NCBI GenBank assembly: GCA_027604185.1
Contig: JADGKB010000088.1
Location: 1 to 61,928 of the forward strand
From: Boothiomyces macroporosus
Lineage: Eukaryota; Chytridiomycota; Chytridiomycetes; Rhizophydiales; Terramycetaceae
Length of the DNA stretch: 61,928 bases
Direction of reading: 5' to 3'
Numbering within the stretch: the stretch's first letter is position 1; each line of letters starts with the position of its first letter. A program made the position numbers and the translations under genes. Shown here piece by piece: positions 44,275-54,724 of the stretch. The notes below the pieces were generated by a model, which was given only the letters and a program-made list of their open reading frames with translations, was not told the origin of the DNA and did no database searches.

Positions 44275-44835
44275 ATGAACATTGTGCTGGAAGTTTCGTC
44301 TGTATTTTCATGGTGGGGAATCTACCAGTCGAGTCAAATTAATCTACCAAAAGGTGCAGTGTCAACTGCATTTGGCGGTGCAATGGCTGGATTTTCAATT
44401 GCCGCTCTAACACTCCCGTTTAAAAATGTTCGCCAGTTTCCAGAAACTCTCTTGGAAAGAAGAATTACACCCGCAACGCAGAATTTCCACAGCGCAATCA
44501 AGTTGGCTTCCTGCCACTCTCTATTTTTCTTATCTTATACCGGATTTCGAGAAGCTATTTACAAAGCGAGACAGAATCAAAGGACAAGCCCGAAAAGAGA
44601 TCATTTAGATTATTTAAACGACTTTTTATGTGGAGGGTTCTCTGGTATGATTTATAGAATGGGAGCAATGGCTTATTATAAAGGTCCAGTGGAAAACCCA
44701 ATGATTACCATGGCACCGCAGCTGCTGACTAAAACTTTCTTGATGACTGGATTGGTTTGTCTGGCATTTGAAACTTTGGGGTACGAATTGAAAGAGCATT
44801 TCAAGGACGCATTGGAAGATATGAAAAGGAACTAA
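44275..44835 (+). CDS. Uncharacterised multi-helix membrane protein
   Basis: 186 aa, intronless. Gly-rich hydrophobic spans (FGGAMAGFSIAALTL, ASCHSLFFLSYTGF, LCGGFSGMIYRMGAMAYY, TKTFLMTGLVCLAFETLGY) alternate with basic loops. Gly-rich helices with charged loops are reminiscent of Tim17/22/23 or carrier-like mitochondrial inner-membrane proteins, but I see no diagnostic motif and make no assignment. The start ATG is the first in frame. The 3' end has AATAAA about 25 nt after the stop. Divergent from DNA2 with a 26-bp gap. Confidence 0.65.
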   Translation: MNIVLEVSSVFSWWGIYQSSQINLPKGAVSTAFGGAMAGFSIAALTLPFKNVRQFPETLLERRITPATQNFHSAIKLASCHSLFFLSYTGFREAIYKARQNQRTSPKRDHLDYLNDFLCGGFSGMIYRMGAMAYYKGPVENPMITMAPQLLTKTFLMTGLVCLAFETLGYELKEHFKDALEDMKRN

Positions 44836-45228
44836 AGATATGGGAAAATGTTCCGCAAAGATAATAAATTCAAGTCTATTTATACAGCAAACTGACCGCC
44901 TTCTAATATAGGTATTTTTCTTTTTCCTGCACATCAAAGATGAAATTTTCTTCATTTCGCTCCATTTGGAAGGTTGTGTTACCTGTTTGGGGGCCGCCTA
45001 ACTTTAAAACCTCATTATTCACCGCCAATGCAAGTAATTTCATGCAGCAAAAAACTAGAACTCAGTGCGGTGCCGCCGAACGGATCCTTGAATAATTAGT
45101 TCTGTGCAGCATGCTTTGCTTGCAGGTCTGTTTTTCTGAGGCGTTCGCCTTTGCAAATCACAAGACCCCATGTAGCCCTAGCCCTTAATTGCACTCAAAT
45201 TGAAACTGAGAAAATATCTTGGAAAAAA
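44836..45228. other. Intergenic region upstream of bHLH gene
   Basis: 393 bp. Contains the 3' end of the preceding gene and presumably the bHLH promoter. No convincing gene; an upstream in-frame extension of the bHLH ORF (45151-45228) begins without a better start context and is left out. Confidence 0.4.
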
Positions 45229-46150
45229 ATGTATCAACAAAGGCAATTCGCACCGGGCCAACAATTGAACCAGCAATTCTACGCACAGCACCAGCAACAG
45301 CAGCTAGCGCAAGCTCAAGCTCAAAATGGTTATCCTCAACAGAAGCAAACATTGTCAAACATTGATCCAACATTGTTATTGGGACAATACTCTTCTGAAA
45401 ACATCAAGGAAGAAATGGGGAAGGATTTTCTGAATCACCAGTTTGATATCAACATGAATGGGAACATTAATAATGCTGACCAGTTGCTATCTCCGTTAAC
45501 TCCAACGGAAGATTTTAACAGGGAAAGGTCTTCAAATGCAGGGTTTGGTACTCTATAAATTTATCCTAGGAACTAGTATGCCTCAGTCTGGGTTTTATTC
45601 CATGTCTGTCCCAGTTCACTCAAATAACGGCTATCCCGCTGTTGATCAAAAAAACTTCTTGCAGCACCCTTCTTCATTTTCATCTTATGGCTCTCCAATG
45701 GGGATCAGCAACAATTCGCTACCTGAAGAAGCCGGTGATCGCCAATCGTAATCATTAATTAATTCTAGAATTGACGCTATAAATGAAAAGCGCAGAAAGC
45801 GCCGTGAGTCACACAACGCCGTTGAGAGAAGACGAAGAGACCATATTAACGAAAAAATTCAAGAACTATCGTCGCTATTACCAGAATTTGCATCTGACGC
45901 TCAAAACAAACCAAACAAGGGTGTAATCTTACGCCGTTCTGTAGAATATATTAGACATATGCAATTGTTTGCTGCTCGTCAAATGGATCGCACTTTAGAG
46001 TTGGAACAATGCTTGATGAGACTGTGTCAGAATAGAGGAATTGACGAAAGCGAACTTGGTCTGTCTATGCCATTGGGCACACCTATTCAACTACCTGCTT
46101 TGAATCAAAGTAATAATCTAGATTTGGACGGGCCAGATGGCGACTTGTAA
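45229..46150 (+). CDS. bHLH transcription factor (E-box binding type)
   Basis: Three exons (45229-45547, 45570-45747, 45769-46150; introns 22 and 21 nt) give 292 aa. The N-terminal half is Gln/Asn/Ser-rich (MYQQRQFAPGQQLNQQF), typical of activation regions. The bHLH domain begins after the second splice: KRRKRRESHNAVERRRRDHI, then NEKIQELSSLLPEF, a loop, and KGVILRRSVEYIRHMQ. The basic region has the His, Glu and Arg (H..xxERRRR) that read CACGTG-type E-boxes. A following heptad stretch (RTLELEQCLMRL) suggests a zipper. Targets unknown; USF/MITF/fungal Cbf1-like grouping is a family-level inference. Convergent with the zinc transporter 101 bp away. Confidence 0.9.
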
Positions 46151-46251
46151 TTTGAATAAAAATCTTAATATTATGCTCGATATACCAGTTGAACAGGTTT
46201 TTTATATATAGCCTCAGACTTGCTTCCTATAAACTTTTTATATTAAAATAA

Positions 46252-47418
46252 CTAACACACTTGAACGGTAGATTGCTCCACACCAAACTTCTCGAAAACC
46301 GACTTGGATCTTTCAACGATACGACCGAGATCACTTATTTTGATGTCTGGACTGACTCGTAATTCAGCCGAGCCAACTAAATCGCTCATAGTCAAGGACC
46401 ATACTTGGATATCTACTACTTGGCTGACTCCTTCAATCTGTACTAACCGCAGCTTCAGGTCATCAATATTAAGCGTTTTTGGAGTGCCTTTGATTAATTA
46501 GTATTTACCCTGCATCAATACAATGAAAATATCCTTGAGGACGGAAAGAGTAGTAAAGATTGCAATAACTGCAAAGACAAATGTACATAGAGGATCAACC
46601 CATTTGGCTTCTGGTTTATAGTAAACTACGACAGCTGAAATAAGCACCCCAACAGAGCACAATAAATCTCCGATTGCATGCAACATTGCAGCTCTGATAT
46701 TGATATCAGTTTGAGTATGCTCTGCAATTCCTTCAGTGACCTTTACCAAATTGGCTTCTTCGTCAGTATCTTTAGTTGGAGACCTTGCAATGTCATTCCC
46801 ATCATCTTCATCGTGACCAAACACAAAGATAAGAATTCCGTTAACGACCACTCCGCCAATAGCCATAACCAACATATTCTTTCCGTTAATTTCTTGCGGG
46901 TGTCTAATTCGGTCAAAAGCCTCCAAAACCAACCCAAGTGTCAACACCCACAACAAGGCAATAGAAGCAAGCGCACCCAATACCTCCATTCGTCTATACC
47001 CGAACGGATACTTTCTCGTCTTGCTTTTAGTTGCAAAATAAATTGAAGTCAACGAAATAACATAGCCGATCACATCCGAGAGCATATGGAAAGCATCGGC
47101 GATTAGGGCAAGACTGTTTGAAATATACCCACCAACAAGCTGAACTACAAACAAAAAGAAACAAAACCCAATAGCAAACTTTAGCCTAGTAGTCCTATAA
47201 TCAGATTTTTTGTTCAATTCAATCTCTGTAAACTCTTGTTTTATACTGTTTAAATCTATACTAGTTGATGATCGAGATCCAAGGGACAAGTCGTATTCTT
47301 CAGTCATTAGGTCTATAAATTGAGAAAATTTCGAGACAGCTTTTTTAAACAACGTTGTTCCAAATTGGGAAGGGAGTGAAACTGAGTGGAAAACGTTAGG
47401 TCTGTGCTCCAGGGTCAT
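46252..47418 (-). CDS. Cation diffusion facilitator zinc transporter (ZRC1/ZnT-like)
   Basis: Two exons (46509-47418, 46252-46487; 21-nt intron) give 381 aa. CDF transporters exchange Zn2+ for protons at vacuole or secretory membranes. Six helices are visible. The metal sites are HMLSD in helix 2 (ALIADAFHMLSDVIGY) and HAIGD in helix 5 (RAAMLHAIGDLLCSVG), the HD-HD signature of zinc-type CDFs. KYPFGYRRMEVLGAL is conserved. The His-rich loop of yeast Zrc1 is replaced here by a short acidic segment (GHDEDDGND). The C-terminal cytosolic domain (VSQVVDIQVWSLT) lies mostly on exon 2. Vacuolar location is inferred. Confidence 0.93.
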
Positions 47419-47804
47419 TTACTAACGGATGATTTAAATAGACGGAGAATTTTATCTACATAAACCAAGTACGTCATTCTTGAATCGCTTCGATATCCAC
47501 TAGTTTCCATTAAAGAGCCACAAAAACAAGCTTGGCTATCGGGTAATTATCTTTAGTAGAGAGGTTAGTTATTCCGCCATTCCTTTTGGCTACGTGTATC
47601 AATTTAGGTGGTGGATGGTTTTCTCAACTTGAGGCTTGGACTAAACAGACATTGGGTTGTTTCAACGTGAGGTCTTTTGCACCCCTGTATCAGAAAAGAA
47701 ATGAAAAAAATAGAGATAGGCTTGAGCGTAACTGGCGGCACAGCCGAGGTGACGGAAATATGATCAATTATGTACCCAAAATATATATTGTTTAAATTAT
47801 GAAA
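47419..47804. other. Intergenic region between zinc transporter and C2H2 gene
   Basis: 386 bp. One 69-codon plus-strand frame (47586-47795) starts with TTG, contains no ATG near its beginning and matches nothing I know. Left unannotated. Confidence 0.35.
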
Positions 47805-48869
47805 CTATGCTTGGTAATCATACACAGGAGCTTCATTGCTGGTTAATGCAATGCAATGGACCTTCTTGCCTTCAGCCAAACTCTTTTCGTGTCTTTTTAA
47901 TGCGTCTCTTCTAGAAAACCCTCTTCCGCATCTGTTGCATGTAAAAGGCTTTGATTGTGAATGGATATATTGGTGTCTTTTTAGATCTATCATCAACTAA
48001 TAATTACCATGTGATCTTGAAAAGGCTTGTGGACATTTATCACAGACAAAAGGTTTTGATTTTTCGGCGTTTGGGTTCAAATGTGAGTTTTTGTGAGACT
48101 CTAAGCTAGTTAGTTTAGAATAAGTCTTTTTGCAGTCTGGAAAGTCGCATTCATAAACGGTTTGTGTAGGCGAAGTAGTAACACTGCCTTGGACGTAGGG
48201 TGAACTTGAATTACTCAAGTAAGGCAAGTTCATTTGCTGATTTGGGATTTGGTAGCCGTTGTAGTAGGTTGACATGTACTCTGGTGGATAACGATATTCT
48301 TGAGGCTCGTTTGACGGCATAGACAGCAAACTATCTGAATGGTTCAGTCTATTGATCATCGGAGACGATTGACTGGTAACACTCATTCTTTTCATACCAT
48401 CAGCAGACTGTACACGATGAATTCCGTCAACAATAGGATCAGAGTTTTCTCCAGAATAGGATGCTGTTCTATTCATTTGGTATGCTGAAGTCATTTCATA
48501 ATTTTCCATTTTGGGCATACTTGGATACATGTAATTATTTTCTAATTCGCCAATGCGCTGTTGTCCTTCCATGTTGTCCAATAGCAGCATATTCTTATCA
48601 TAACTAACTGGCTGTTGTGTATGTTGTGATTGAGGTTGCATAGTATCCATGCTGTCAAGGAATGAACCTACAATATAATCTACAGTCGGACCAACATCTC
48701 GAACAGCTGGAACATTGTGTTGATATTCATAATCGGTGTGATTTGAATATGCAGAAGTTGGTTGTTCTTCAACAGAGCCCTTGAATGTCGATAATAGTGC
48801 AGACATACTACGCTCATATAAATTTGTTGATGGTGACGGCATAACGGAAACTGAACTTTTTTGATTCAT
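47805..48869 (-). CDS. C2H2 zinc-finger transcription factor (three fingers)
   Basis: Two exons (48008-48869, 47805-47986; 21-nt intron inside the second finger) give 347 aa from the ATG at MNQKSSVSV; the frame upstream begins with GTG. The first 230 residues are Ser/Gln/Tyr/Met-rich and disordered. Fingers: YECDFPDCKKTYSKLTSLESHKNSH, read here as C-x4-C-x12-H-x3-H; FVCDKCPQAFSRSHDLKRHQ followed by YIH; and FTCNRCGRGFSRRDALKRH with a longer spacing to its last His. The splice joins SRSH-DLKRHQ. Fungal regulators with a similar C-terminal finger array control stress and developmental genes; the target set here is unknown. Confidence 0.9.
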
Positions 48870-49767
48870 TTCCTCCAAACGGCTAACCAAGCGGTGCACC
48901 GTTTGAACTTTTTATATGAGTCCCAGGTCGAATGTGGTGTGGCTGAAATTTCTGTCACATGTGACATCCTTGTAAAAAATATGTTTCAAAAGTTCTCAAA
49001 ATAGAATAATGTTGGTAGCACAAAAATAAATTGAATGGTTGCAGCTCTGGCGCTCCAAACGGCGATTGGATGAAACAATTCCGCAAATTCAAATAGATTA
49101 ACTAGGCAGTCCAAAAATTTAAACTTTTAAAATTTGTCAAACTGGAATCCAGTCGAGTTTCAAGTTGCGTAGGCGAGCCCAACGAATGATGCTCAGCAGG
49201 ATCGGTGCGCTTTTAGTTTTTTACAACTTTCTTTTGCAACATTAAAAACATTGAATACAATCCATAAAAATCTCATTTTTGAGAGCTGGGTATTGAGATG
49301 ATTGAAATCGGCAAGAGCAGTATGTGCAATTACTACAACACGTAGCTCAACTGCTTTTGGCAAAGCAAAATGAAATTAATTGAGTCTCTTTTAAAAGCAA
49401 AAATTCTCTATTTCTTTTTGATTATAGTTATCACCATAGCTTTGTAGACCAAGACGGTCAGTGAGGCGTCTTGTTTCAGCGGCCGAGTATATTCTGCCCA
49501 ATGAATTTGAACACCAAATACAAAAAGGGATACTCAATGAAAAAGTTAATTTCGGCGAGTCTGGATCCGAACGCCATTCATATTTGCACTCAATGGGAAG
49601 CAGATCACGTTTACAGTCATGAACTCTTTTGTAAACCAATCTTTAACAATCTTTTAGCGTCAATACCTCTTTTTACCTATTTGGGGAATCCATAGCAGCA
49701 TCACCATGCAATGAGAACCAAACAGAAATCCATTATACGGTTTAGAATTATTTATTACAGATATTGA
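48870..49767. other. Long intergenic region with a possible short coding fragment
   Basis: 898 bp between the C2H2 start and the SRP receptor beta stop. A plus-strand frame at about 49490-49620 (AEYILPNEFEHQIQKG... SRSRLQS) looks protein-like, and a short hydrophobic frame begins with ATG at 49369. I could not connect them through a canonical mini-intron, so no gene is called. No tRNA features seen. Confidence 0.3.
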
Positions 49768-50355
49768 CTAAAGATAACTGTTTATAAAATCCGTAGATTC
49801 TTTGATTGAGTGCTCTACAAAGTCAATCTTGGTAGGCAAGTGCTCCAACAGAAAAACTTCTCCTTCATACCCCAAGTATTCTTCTCCCATATTAAAATTC
49901 TTTGTTTTACGGATCTTTTCAATCTCCTGTTCAATAATCTTTTTGATTTTGTCTTTTTTCAACGCCAACAGCAAGTCGCTCTTGTTACACACAATCACGA
50001 GTTGGATATTCAATCCAAGTATTTCATAGAGCATTTCAATTGATTTCTTGTTACTGAGCAATGTTGAGCTGTCAATAAAGTAAAAAATGGTTTTGGTTTC
50101 CTTGATATATGAATGGTATTTAAAAAAGAGTTTTTCATGTCCTGGTAAATCAACAATCCGCTTTCCTTTTAATGTGAAAATGTTTTCTTGGAGCGAAGTT
50201 ACAGTCTCGCTTTGCTTGTTTTGAAGCTGCAAAAAGAATGTAGTTTTTCCGCTATTGGAAGGACCCATTAATAATATTGTATTCTTCTGCTTTCGAGTGA
50301 GAAAGAATAGGGCAAGGATAATCAGCAAAATGGAAATTCCAATTACGATTTTCAT
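49768..50355 (-). CDS. SRP102: Signal recognition particle receptor subunit beta
   Basis: 195 aa from the ATG at MKIVIGIS; the frame extends five codons upstream to a TTG. An N-terminal membrane anchor (IVIGISILLIILALFFL) is followed by a small Arf/Rab-like GTPase: G1 LLMGPSNSGKTTFF, G3 IVDLPGHEKL, G4 LVIVCNKSDLL. SRP receptor beta anchors the SRP receptor in the ER membrane and controls its release. Length matches the family. It lies 33 bp after the oligopeptidase B stop on the same strand, so its promoter must overlap that gene's 3' end. Confidence 0.93.
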   Translation of the reverse strand: MKIVIGISILLIILALFFLTRKQKNTILLMGPSNSGKTTFFLQLQNKQSETVTSLQENIFTLKGKRIVDLPGHEKLFFKYHSYIKETKTIFYFIDSSTLLSNKKSIEMLYEILGLNIQLVIVCNKSDLLLALKKDKIKKIIEQEIEKIRKTKNFNMGEEYLGYEGEVFLLEHLPTKIDFVEHSIKESTDFINSYL

Positions 50356-50388
50356 GATTGCTTTTTTCAAAAAAAGTACGTAGTGATT

Positions 50389-52589
50389 TTATTGAAGAGT
50401 AGAAATTAGATAGGCATTGATTATGGATTCGTCTTGAGCATTAGTGCCTTTATGTCCTGCCACTGACTTGCAGCTTGCCAGAAACACAGAGTTACCATGT
50501 TGCTCATGACGGAGTTTGGCCATGTATTTCATTGGCTCCCAGTAATTCACCCGCTTGTCTGTTAAACTGGTTGTGACAAGCACATTTGGAAATTGATCGC
50601 CAGTTGGAATATTGTCATATGGGCTGTATGAAGATATATAATCAAATATTTCTTTCTTTTGTGGATTACCCCATTCTTCATATTCATTGACTGTCAATGG
50701 AATACTAGCATCCATCATTGTATTAAGAGCATCAACAAAAGGCACTTGTAATATAGCAGATTTGCATATGGTAGGCTCCATATTCAACACTGTACCTACC
50801 AATAGACCCCCTGCTGATGCTCCTCTGATTGCAAGCTTTGAAGGACTAGTTATCTTTAGTTCAAAAAGATATTTGGCACAGCTAATGAAATCAAGGAAAC
50901 TGTTGCGTTTATGTTCAAGTCTTCCTGCATCCCACCTAGATTAAATGTATTTACCATTCATTGCTTGCATCACCACCACCTCTTACGAATGCAGCACCAA
51001 GCACAAACCCTCTATCTAGCAATGAAATGCAGGATGGATCCCAGCGAAATTCTAATGTGAGTTTAGATGTACTTGTAATAGCGCCGTATGCTCCATAACC
51101 TCTTAGTACTGCAGGATTAGAACCATCTCTTTTAAAGAGGTCTTTTCTATATACAACAGCAATTGGTACAACCGTTGGTAGAGGACAATCATCAATATTC
51201 ACTTGATGTTCTTTAGGTATTGGTACTTTAATGATTTCGCTCGTATACCGTGAAGGATCAAAATTATTCAATACTGTTTCTTTGATCACTGTCAATGATT
51301 TCCTGTTCATATTGTATGAAAGCAATTTAGGTGGTGAAATTGGAGATTCAACACGAATACTAAACTCCTCTGAATGATAGCTCAATTCATCAAACTACAT
51401 TAGTTGAAAATACATTTGCGATATTTGAGAAGCATACGCTTTCCGAAAATTCAATAGTTTGAGGTTCAGATAAATGTCCATTATCAGAATTGTATTCATA
51501 TACTCTAAAAAGATTTTGGCCGTTACATCTTTCAATTGTAACCACATGGTTCTTGAAAGCAATTACGTCGATTAGTCTTGTATGTGGATTGTATGGAGCA
51601 AATTCCTTCCAGGTTTCAATCCCAGTATTTGAAATTGGACAGACACAGAGCCTATTGTTTCTGAACTTGCCAGTCCCATTAGTTGTGATTATGAACTGTG
51701 TTCCTTGATGTTCAACACTGTAGATATGACCAGTAGATCTCTTTAAAACCAATTTCAAGTCTAAATTAAGAATAAAGCACCGTCTGATGACTCACTGAGG
51801 TTGACAAAGCTCCATTCTTTGGTTGAAGTCGAGTAAGTAACGACAAACAAGTATTCTTTAGAGATTGACTGTTGCAGGTACACTCGGAATGACTCATCTG
51901 CTTCATGAAAGATTTTTACTTCTTCTAGACCAAATGAACGTCGGTATACTGAACAGGGTCGTTGTTTTTGATCTTTCTTTACATAAAAAACCGTTTGGTT
52001 GTCCATTCCCCATACAATACTGCCAGAGCATTCTGGAATACTGTATTCATCCATCATCCTCATAGTTTTCAAGTCTTTAAAAAGGACTTTGTACCGCTCA
52101 TCGCCCTTAAAATCTACAGAAAAAGCAAGAACCTAAGTAAGTTTTTCAATTACATTTTGGTCTGGACTAACTGCAGTAGTATGTAGCCCGACGTATTCAG
52201 AGTCGTACTCATTCATGTCTAGTATAATTTGCTCTTCAGCTTCCAAACCGTACTTTCGACAATAATACCACCGCTTTTTGCCTTCTTCCTTTCTCCAATA
52301 GTAATAGAATGGCTCTACATGATGTAGCGCACCCGGGATTCCTTGCCCATTTGACAATGCTTGTGATTCACTCTTTAGCTTTTCAATCAGTTGTTGCTTA
52401 TCACTAAAATAAGAATCATAATATTCATTTTCAGCCTTGGTCAACCAAACTTACTTTAATATATTCCATAATATCTGGGTTAGTGGCTGGGGATTCGTTA
52501 CGGAGCCAGTGATAGTAATCCGGGTAGACACGTCCATGATATTCATTTTGATATTCAACCCGCTTCGCAAGTGGGAAATCAATGGTCAT
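50389..52589 (-). CDS. Oligopeptidase B-like prolyl oligopeptidase (peptidase family S9A)
   Basis: Six exons with five introns (52436-52454, 52133-52153, 51761-51780, 51395-51413, 50936-50954; 19-21 nt) give 700 aa. Oligopeptidase B cleaves short peptides after basic residues. Seen: the N-terminal PDYYHWLRNES of the S9A cap, a beta-propeller region, then the hydrolase domain with YGAYG, AFVRGGGDASNEW, the nucleophile elbow IRGASAGGLL, TSLTDKRVNYWEP with the catalytic Asp and AGHKG with the His. The third intron starts GTGC rather than GTA. The TAA stop overlaps AATAAA. Mostly bacterial, protist and plant enzymes are known in this family, so a fungal host is worth noting. Confidence 0.93.
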
Positions 52590-52661
52590 TGAAGATTAAA
52601 ACTGAAACTCCCACAAAACGGCGGTTTTCCTAATTGGGTTTTTGTACCATTTACACAAAGG

Positions 52662-54131
52662 ATGGACTCGAAAAATTTTCATGTTCAAGCTTTCCTTAGA
52701 CTTGTTATGAAAAAAATCAACAATCTCCCCCCTGAAATACTCACCAAAATATACCTGTTTCTACCCCACTCTGAATTGAGTAAACTCCAGGGAATTCTTC
52801 CAATGCCAAACGACCTGCAAGGATATATCACCTGCAACAACTGGACAGATGTGGTAAAGCTAAACAAGCCATTTCTACTACCTTGGTATAATCTGGCGAC
52901 AAATAGATCACCAATTCAAAAGGGAGTTTTTAAAGTAGCTGTTGAAAATAAGGATTTGAAATCAGTCATTTGGTTCAGAAAAAACGCAGACAATAGTTTA
53001 TCACGAGAAGGGTATGATTTCTATAATTGGTCTAGAGATATTAGTGATCACCGAAACATGTTCTGGCTAAAAGACGGGAAAAGATGGTGGGAAGTAGACG
53101 AAGAAATCACTCATGAAGAACTGGAAGAATGGAAGGTCAAGGTGGACTGCCCTTGGGACGAAACAACGTTTGCCACCGCAATATACTACGGAAGATTGGA
53201 TGTAGCTAAATGGCTGTACAAAAACCAATGTCCATTTGGTATTAGGCTTGAATATTGGGTTGATGTTGGAGTCCAACCCATTTTAGAGTGGCTATTTGAG
53301 ATCAATTTTCCTTTTACACGTATTACAATCTTTGAAGCAGTTGAGAATGGAAATTATGATCTAGTCAGCCGATTGATACTTTTTGGTGTAGAATTAGAAA
53401 GCTGGTTACTTACAAAGGCTATGTACGGACAACACAGAGAAATTGTTAAATTGCTGCTTGACAACAATTGCCCTATTGACGATGTTGAGATAAATAGCTC
53501 TGTTTTTCAAACAAATAACTTGGATTTTATTCAGTTTCTATTTGATAGTGGCATACCACTAGGAGAAAATCCTTTAGAATTCGCTAGTACATGTGATTTG
53601 GAAATACTGAATTGGGTATATTCGAAAACCCCCATCTTGACAATAGAAACTTTTCAAGATTATGTAGGTTGGGGAACATTAGAAAATATGCAATGGCTAA
53701 AGGAAAAGAATTGTCCTTGGGACTCTAGTGCATATTGGTCGACAGACTTGGATAAAATCAAATGGCTCATAGACAACAATTGTCCAATAGATGCAAGTGT
53801 AATAGCGAATATAGTAAAGAGGGATAATGAAAATGTATTTACCGCTCTTCAATTCATGCTATCAAACGACTTTCCAATTGACGAAACTGCATACTGTAAT
53901 GCAATGGCGATTGAGGGAACTAGAATTTTGGACTTGCTTTATCGTTATTCACCCAAATTGACGGTTAATGTATTCAAAGAAGCGGTATTGTCGGATGAAT
54001 TGGAAAAGGTAGTTTGGTGTGTAGAACATAATTGTCCGTTTGATGAGTCTGTATATGATGGTATTGGTGAAAGCACAGATTCGCTTGCTATCAAAAAATA
54101 TTTAAGTGAAATACACAGTAATATCCGATAG
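52662..54131 (+). CDS. F-box / ankyrin-type repeat protein, copy 1
   Basis: 489 aa, intronless; the homologous copy at 60512 suggests translation may begin at the internal ATG at 52707 (MKKINNLPPEIL), giving 474 aa. The N-terminus is F-box-like (NLPPEILTKIYLFLPHSELSK). The remainder is a run of about 12 degenerate ankyrin-like repeats, each with WL-x-x-N-x-CP(W/I/F)D (KNQCPFG, DNNCPID, KEKNCPWDSS, EHNCPFDES). Such proteins are probable substrate adaptors of SCF ubiquitin ligases; this is inferred. The repeat style is known in expanded families of chytrids, oomycetes and large DNA viruses. It belongs to the accessory array at the right end. Confidence 0.8.
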   Translation: MDSKNFHVQAFLRLVMKKINNLPPEILTKIYLFLPHSELSKLQGILPMPNDLQGYITCNNWTDVVKLNKPFLLPWYNLATNRSPIQKGVFKVAVENKDLKSVIWFRKNADNSLSREGYDFYNWSRDISDHRNMFWLKDGKRWWEVDEEITHEELEEWKVKVDCPWDETTFATAIYYGRLDVAKWLYKNQCPFGIRLEYWVDVGVQPILEWLFEINFPFTRITIFEAVENGNYDLVSRLILFGVELESWLLTKAMYGQHREIVKLLLDNNCPIDDVEINSSVFQTNNLDFIQFLFDSGIPLGENPLEFASTCDLEILNWVYSKTPILTIETFQDYVGWGTLENMQWLKEKNCPWDSSAYWSTDLDKIKWLIDNNCPIDASVIANIVKRDNENVFTALQFMLSNDFPIDETAYCNAMAIEGTRILDLLYRYSPKLTVNVFKEAVLSDELEKVVWCVEHNCPFDESVYDGIGESTDSLAIKKYLSEIHSNIR

Positions 54132-54265
54132 TGTAATGTTTGATCATGTAATAAAATGTATTCTTGGTGCTATATTTTAAGCTTTAATCTGGTATATTTT
54201 ACTTGCAGCATTGCAATTAGAGAAATAGTCAATATACTTGAAATCTATTTAATTTAATTTCATAT

Positions 54266-54643
54266 TTAGTTGCACTTGCCAAATGCTGATTGACAACCAC
54301 TTCCACAGAATCCGGTAGTGTTTCCACAATAACCAAATTGTGAACAGCAGTTTCCAGTTGAGCAAGTGTATCCATTGGCACCTCCACAGCTTCCATCTGG
54401 GGAAAGAGGAGCGCCTGATGGTTTTGATGCAACTGTGGTGGTCACAGTTGGAGTTGATCCAGCACAATTTCCGAATCCTGATTGACAACCAGCTCCACAG
54501 TATTGGTCTCCAGTACCGCAAAGACCAAATGCAGCACAACATTTAGAATCAGGGCAAATGGAGTTGTAAGTTGGACCACAGAATCCGTTAGTTGAAACGG
54601 TTTGAGTAAATACGTATTGCAAGAGCAAAGTCACGAAGAGCAT
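54266..54643 (-). CDS. Secreted chitin-binding protein with two CBM18 (hevein-like) domains
   Basis: 125 aa, intronless. Signal peptide MLFVTLLLQYVFT. Two hevein-type modules of eight cysteines each follow: CGPTYNSICPDSKCCAAFG...CQSGFGNC and CGGANGYTCSTGNCCSQFG...CQSAFGKC. They are joined by a Thr/Ser/Pro linker (about residues 63-83). CBM18 modules bind chitin oligomers. No catalytic domain is present, so the protein may protect fungal wall chitin from host or competitor chitinases or mask released fragments, as proposed for CBM18 proteins of chytrid pathogens; here that is inference. It lies between the F-box/ankyrin gene and the Crinkler-like duplication. Confidence 0.93.
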   Translation of the reverse strand: MLFVTLLLQYVFTQTVSTNGFCGPTYNSICPDSKCCAAFGLCGTGDQYCGAGCQSGFGNCAGSTPTVTTTVASKPSGAPLSPDGSCGGANGYTCSTGNCCSQFGYCGNTTGFCGSGCQSAFGKCN

Positions 54644-54724
54644 TAGTGACGCAAACGGAATCGCAGTCTACCACCATATTTAAAATTGTATTTTCCAATA
54701 GCTTGGAGCAATGCCAGCAAATGA

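Noticed and set aside
47586..47795. 69-codon plus-strand frame between the zinc transporter and C2H2 genes
   Set aside because: It begins with TTG, has no nearby ATG and could not be linked to another exon through a mini-intron.
51390..51758. Frame breaks in oligopeptidase B, DNA2 and other genes as pseudogene frameshifts
   Set aside because: Each break is bounded by GT(A/G)...AG with a branch motif, and excision restores conserved residues, so these are introns, not damage.
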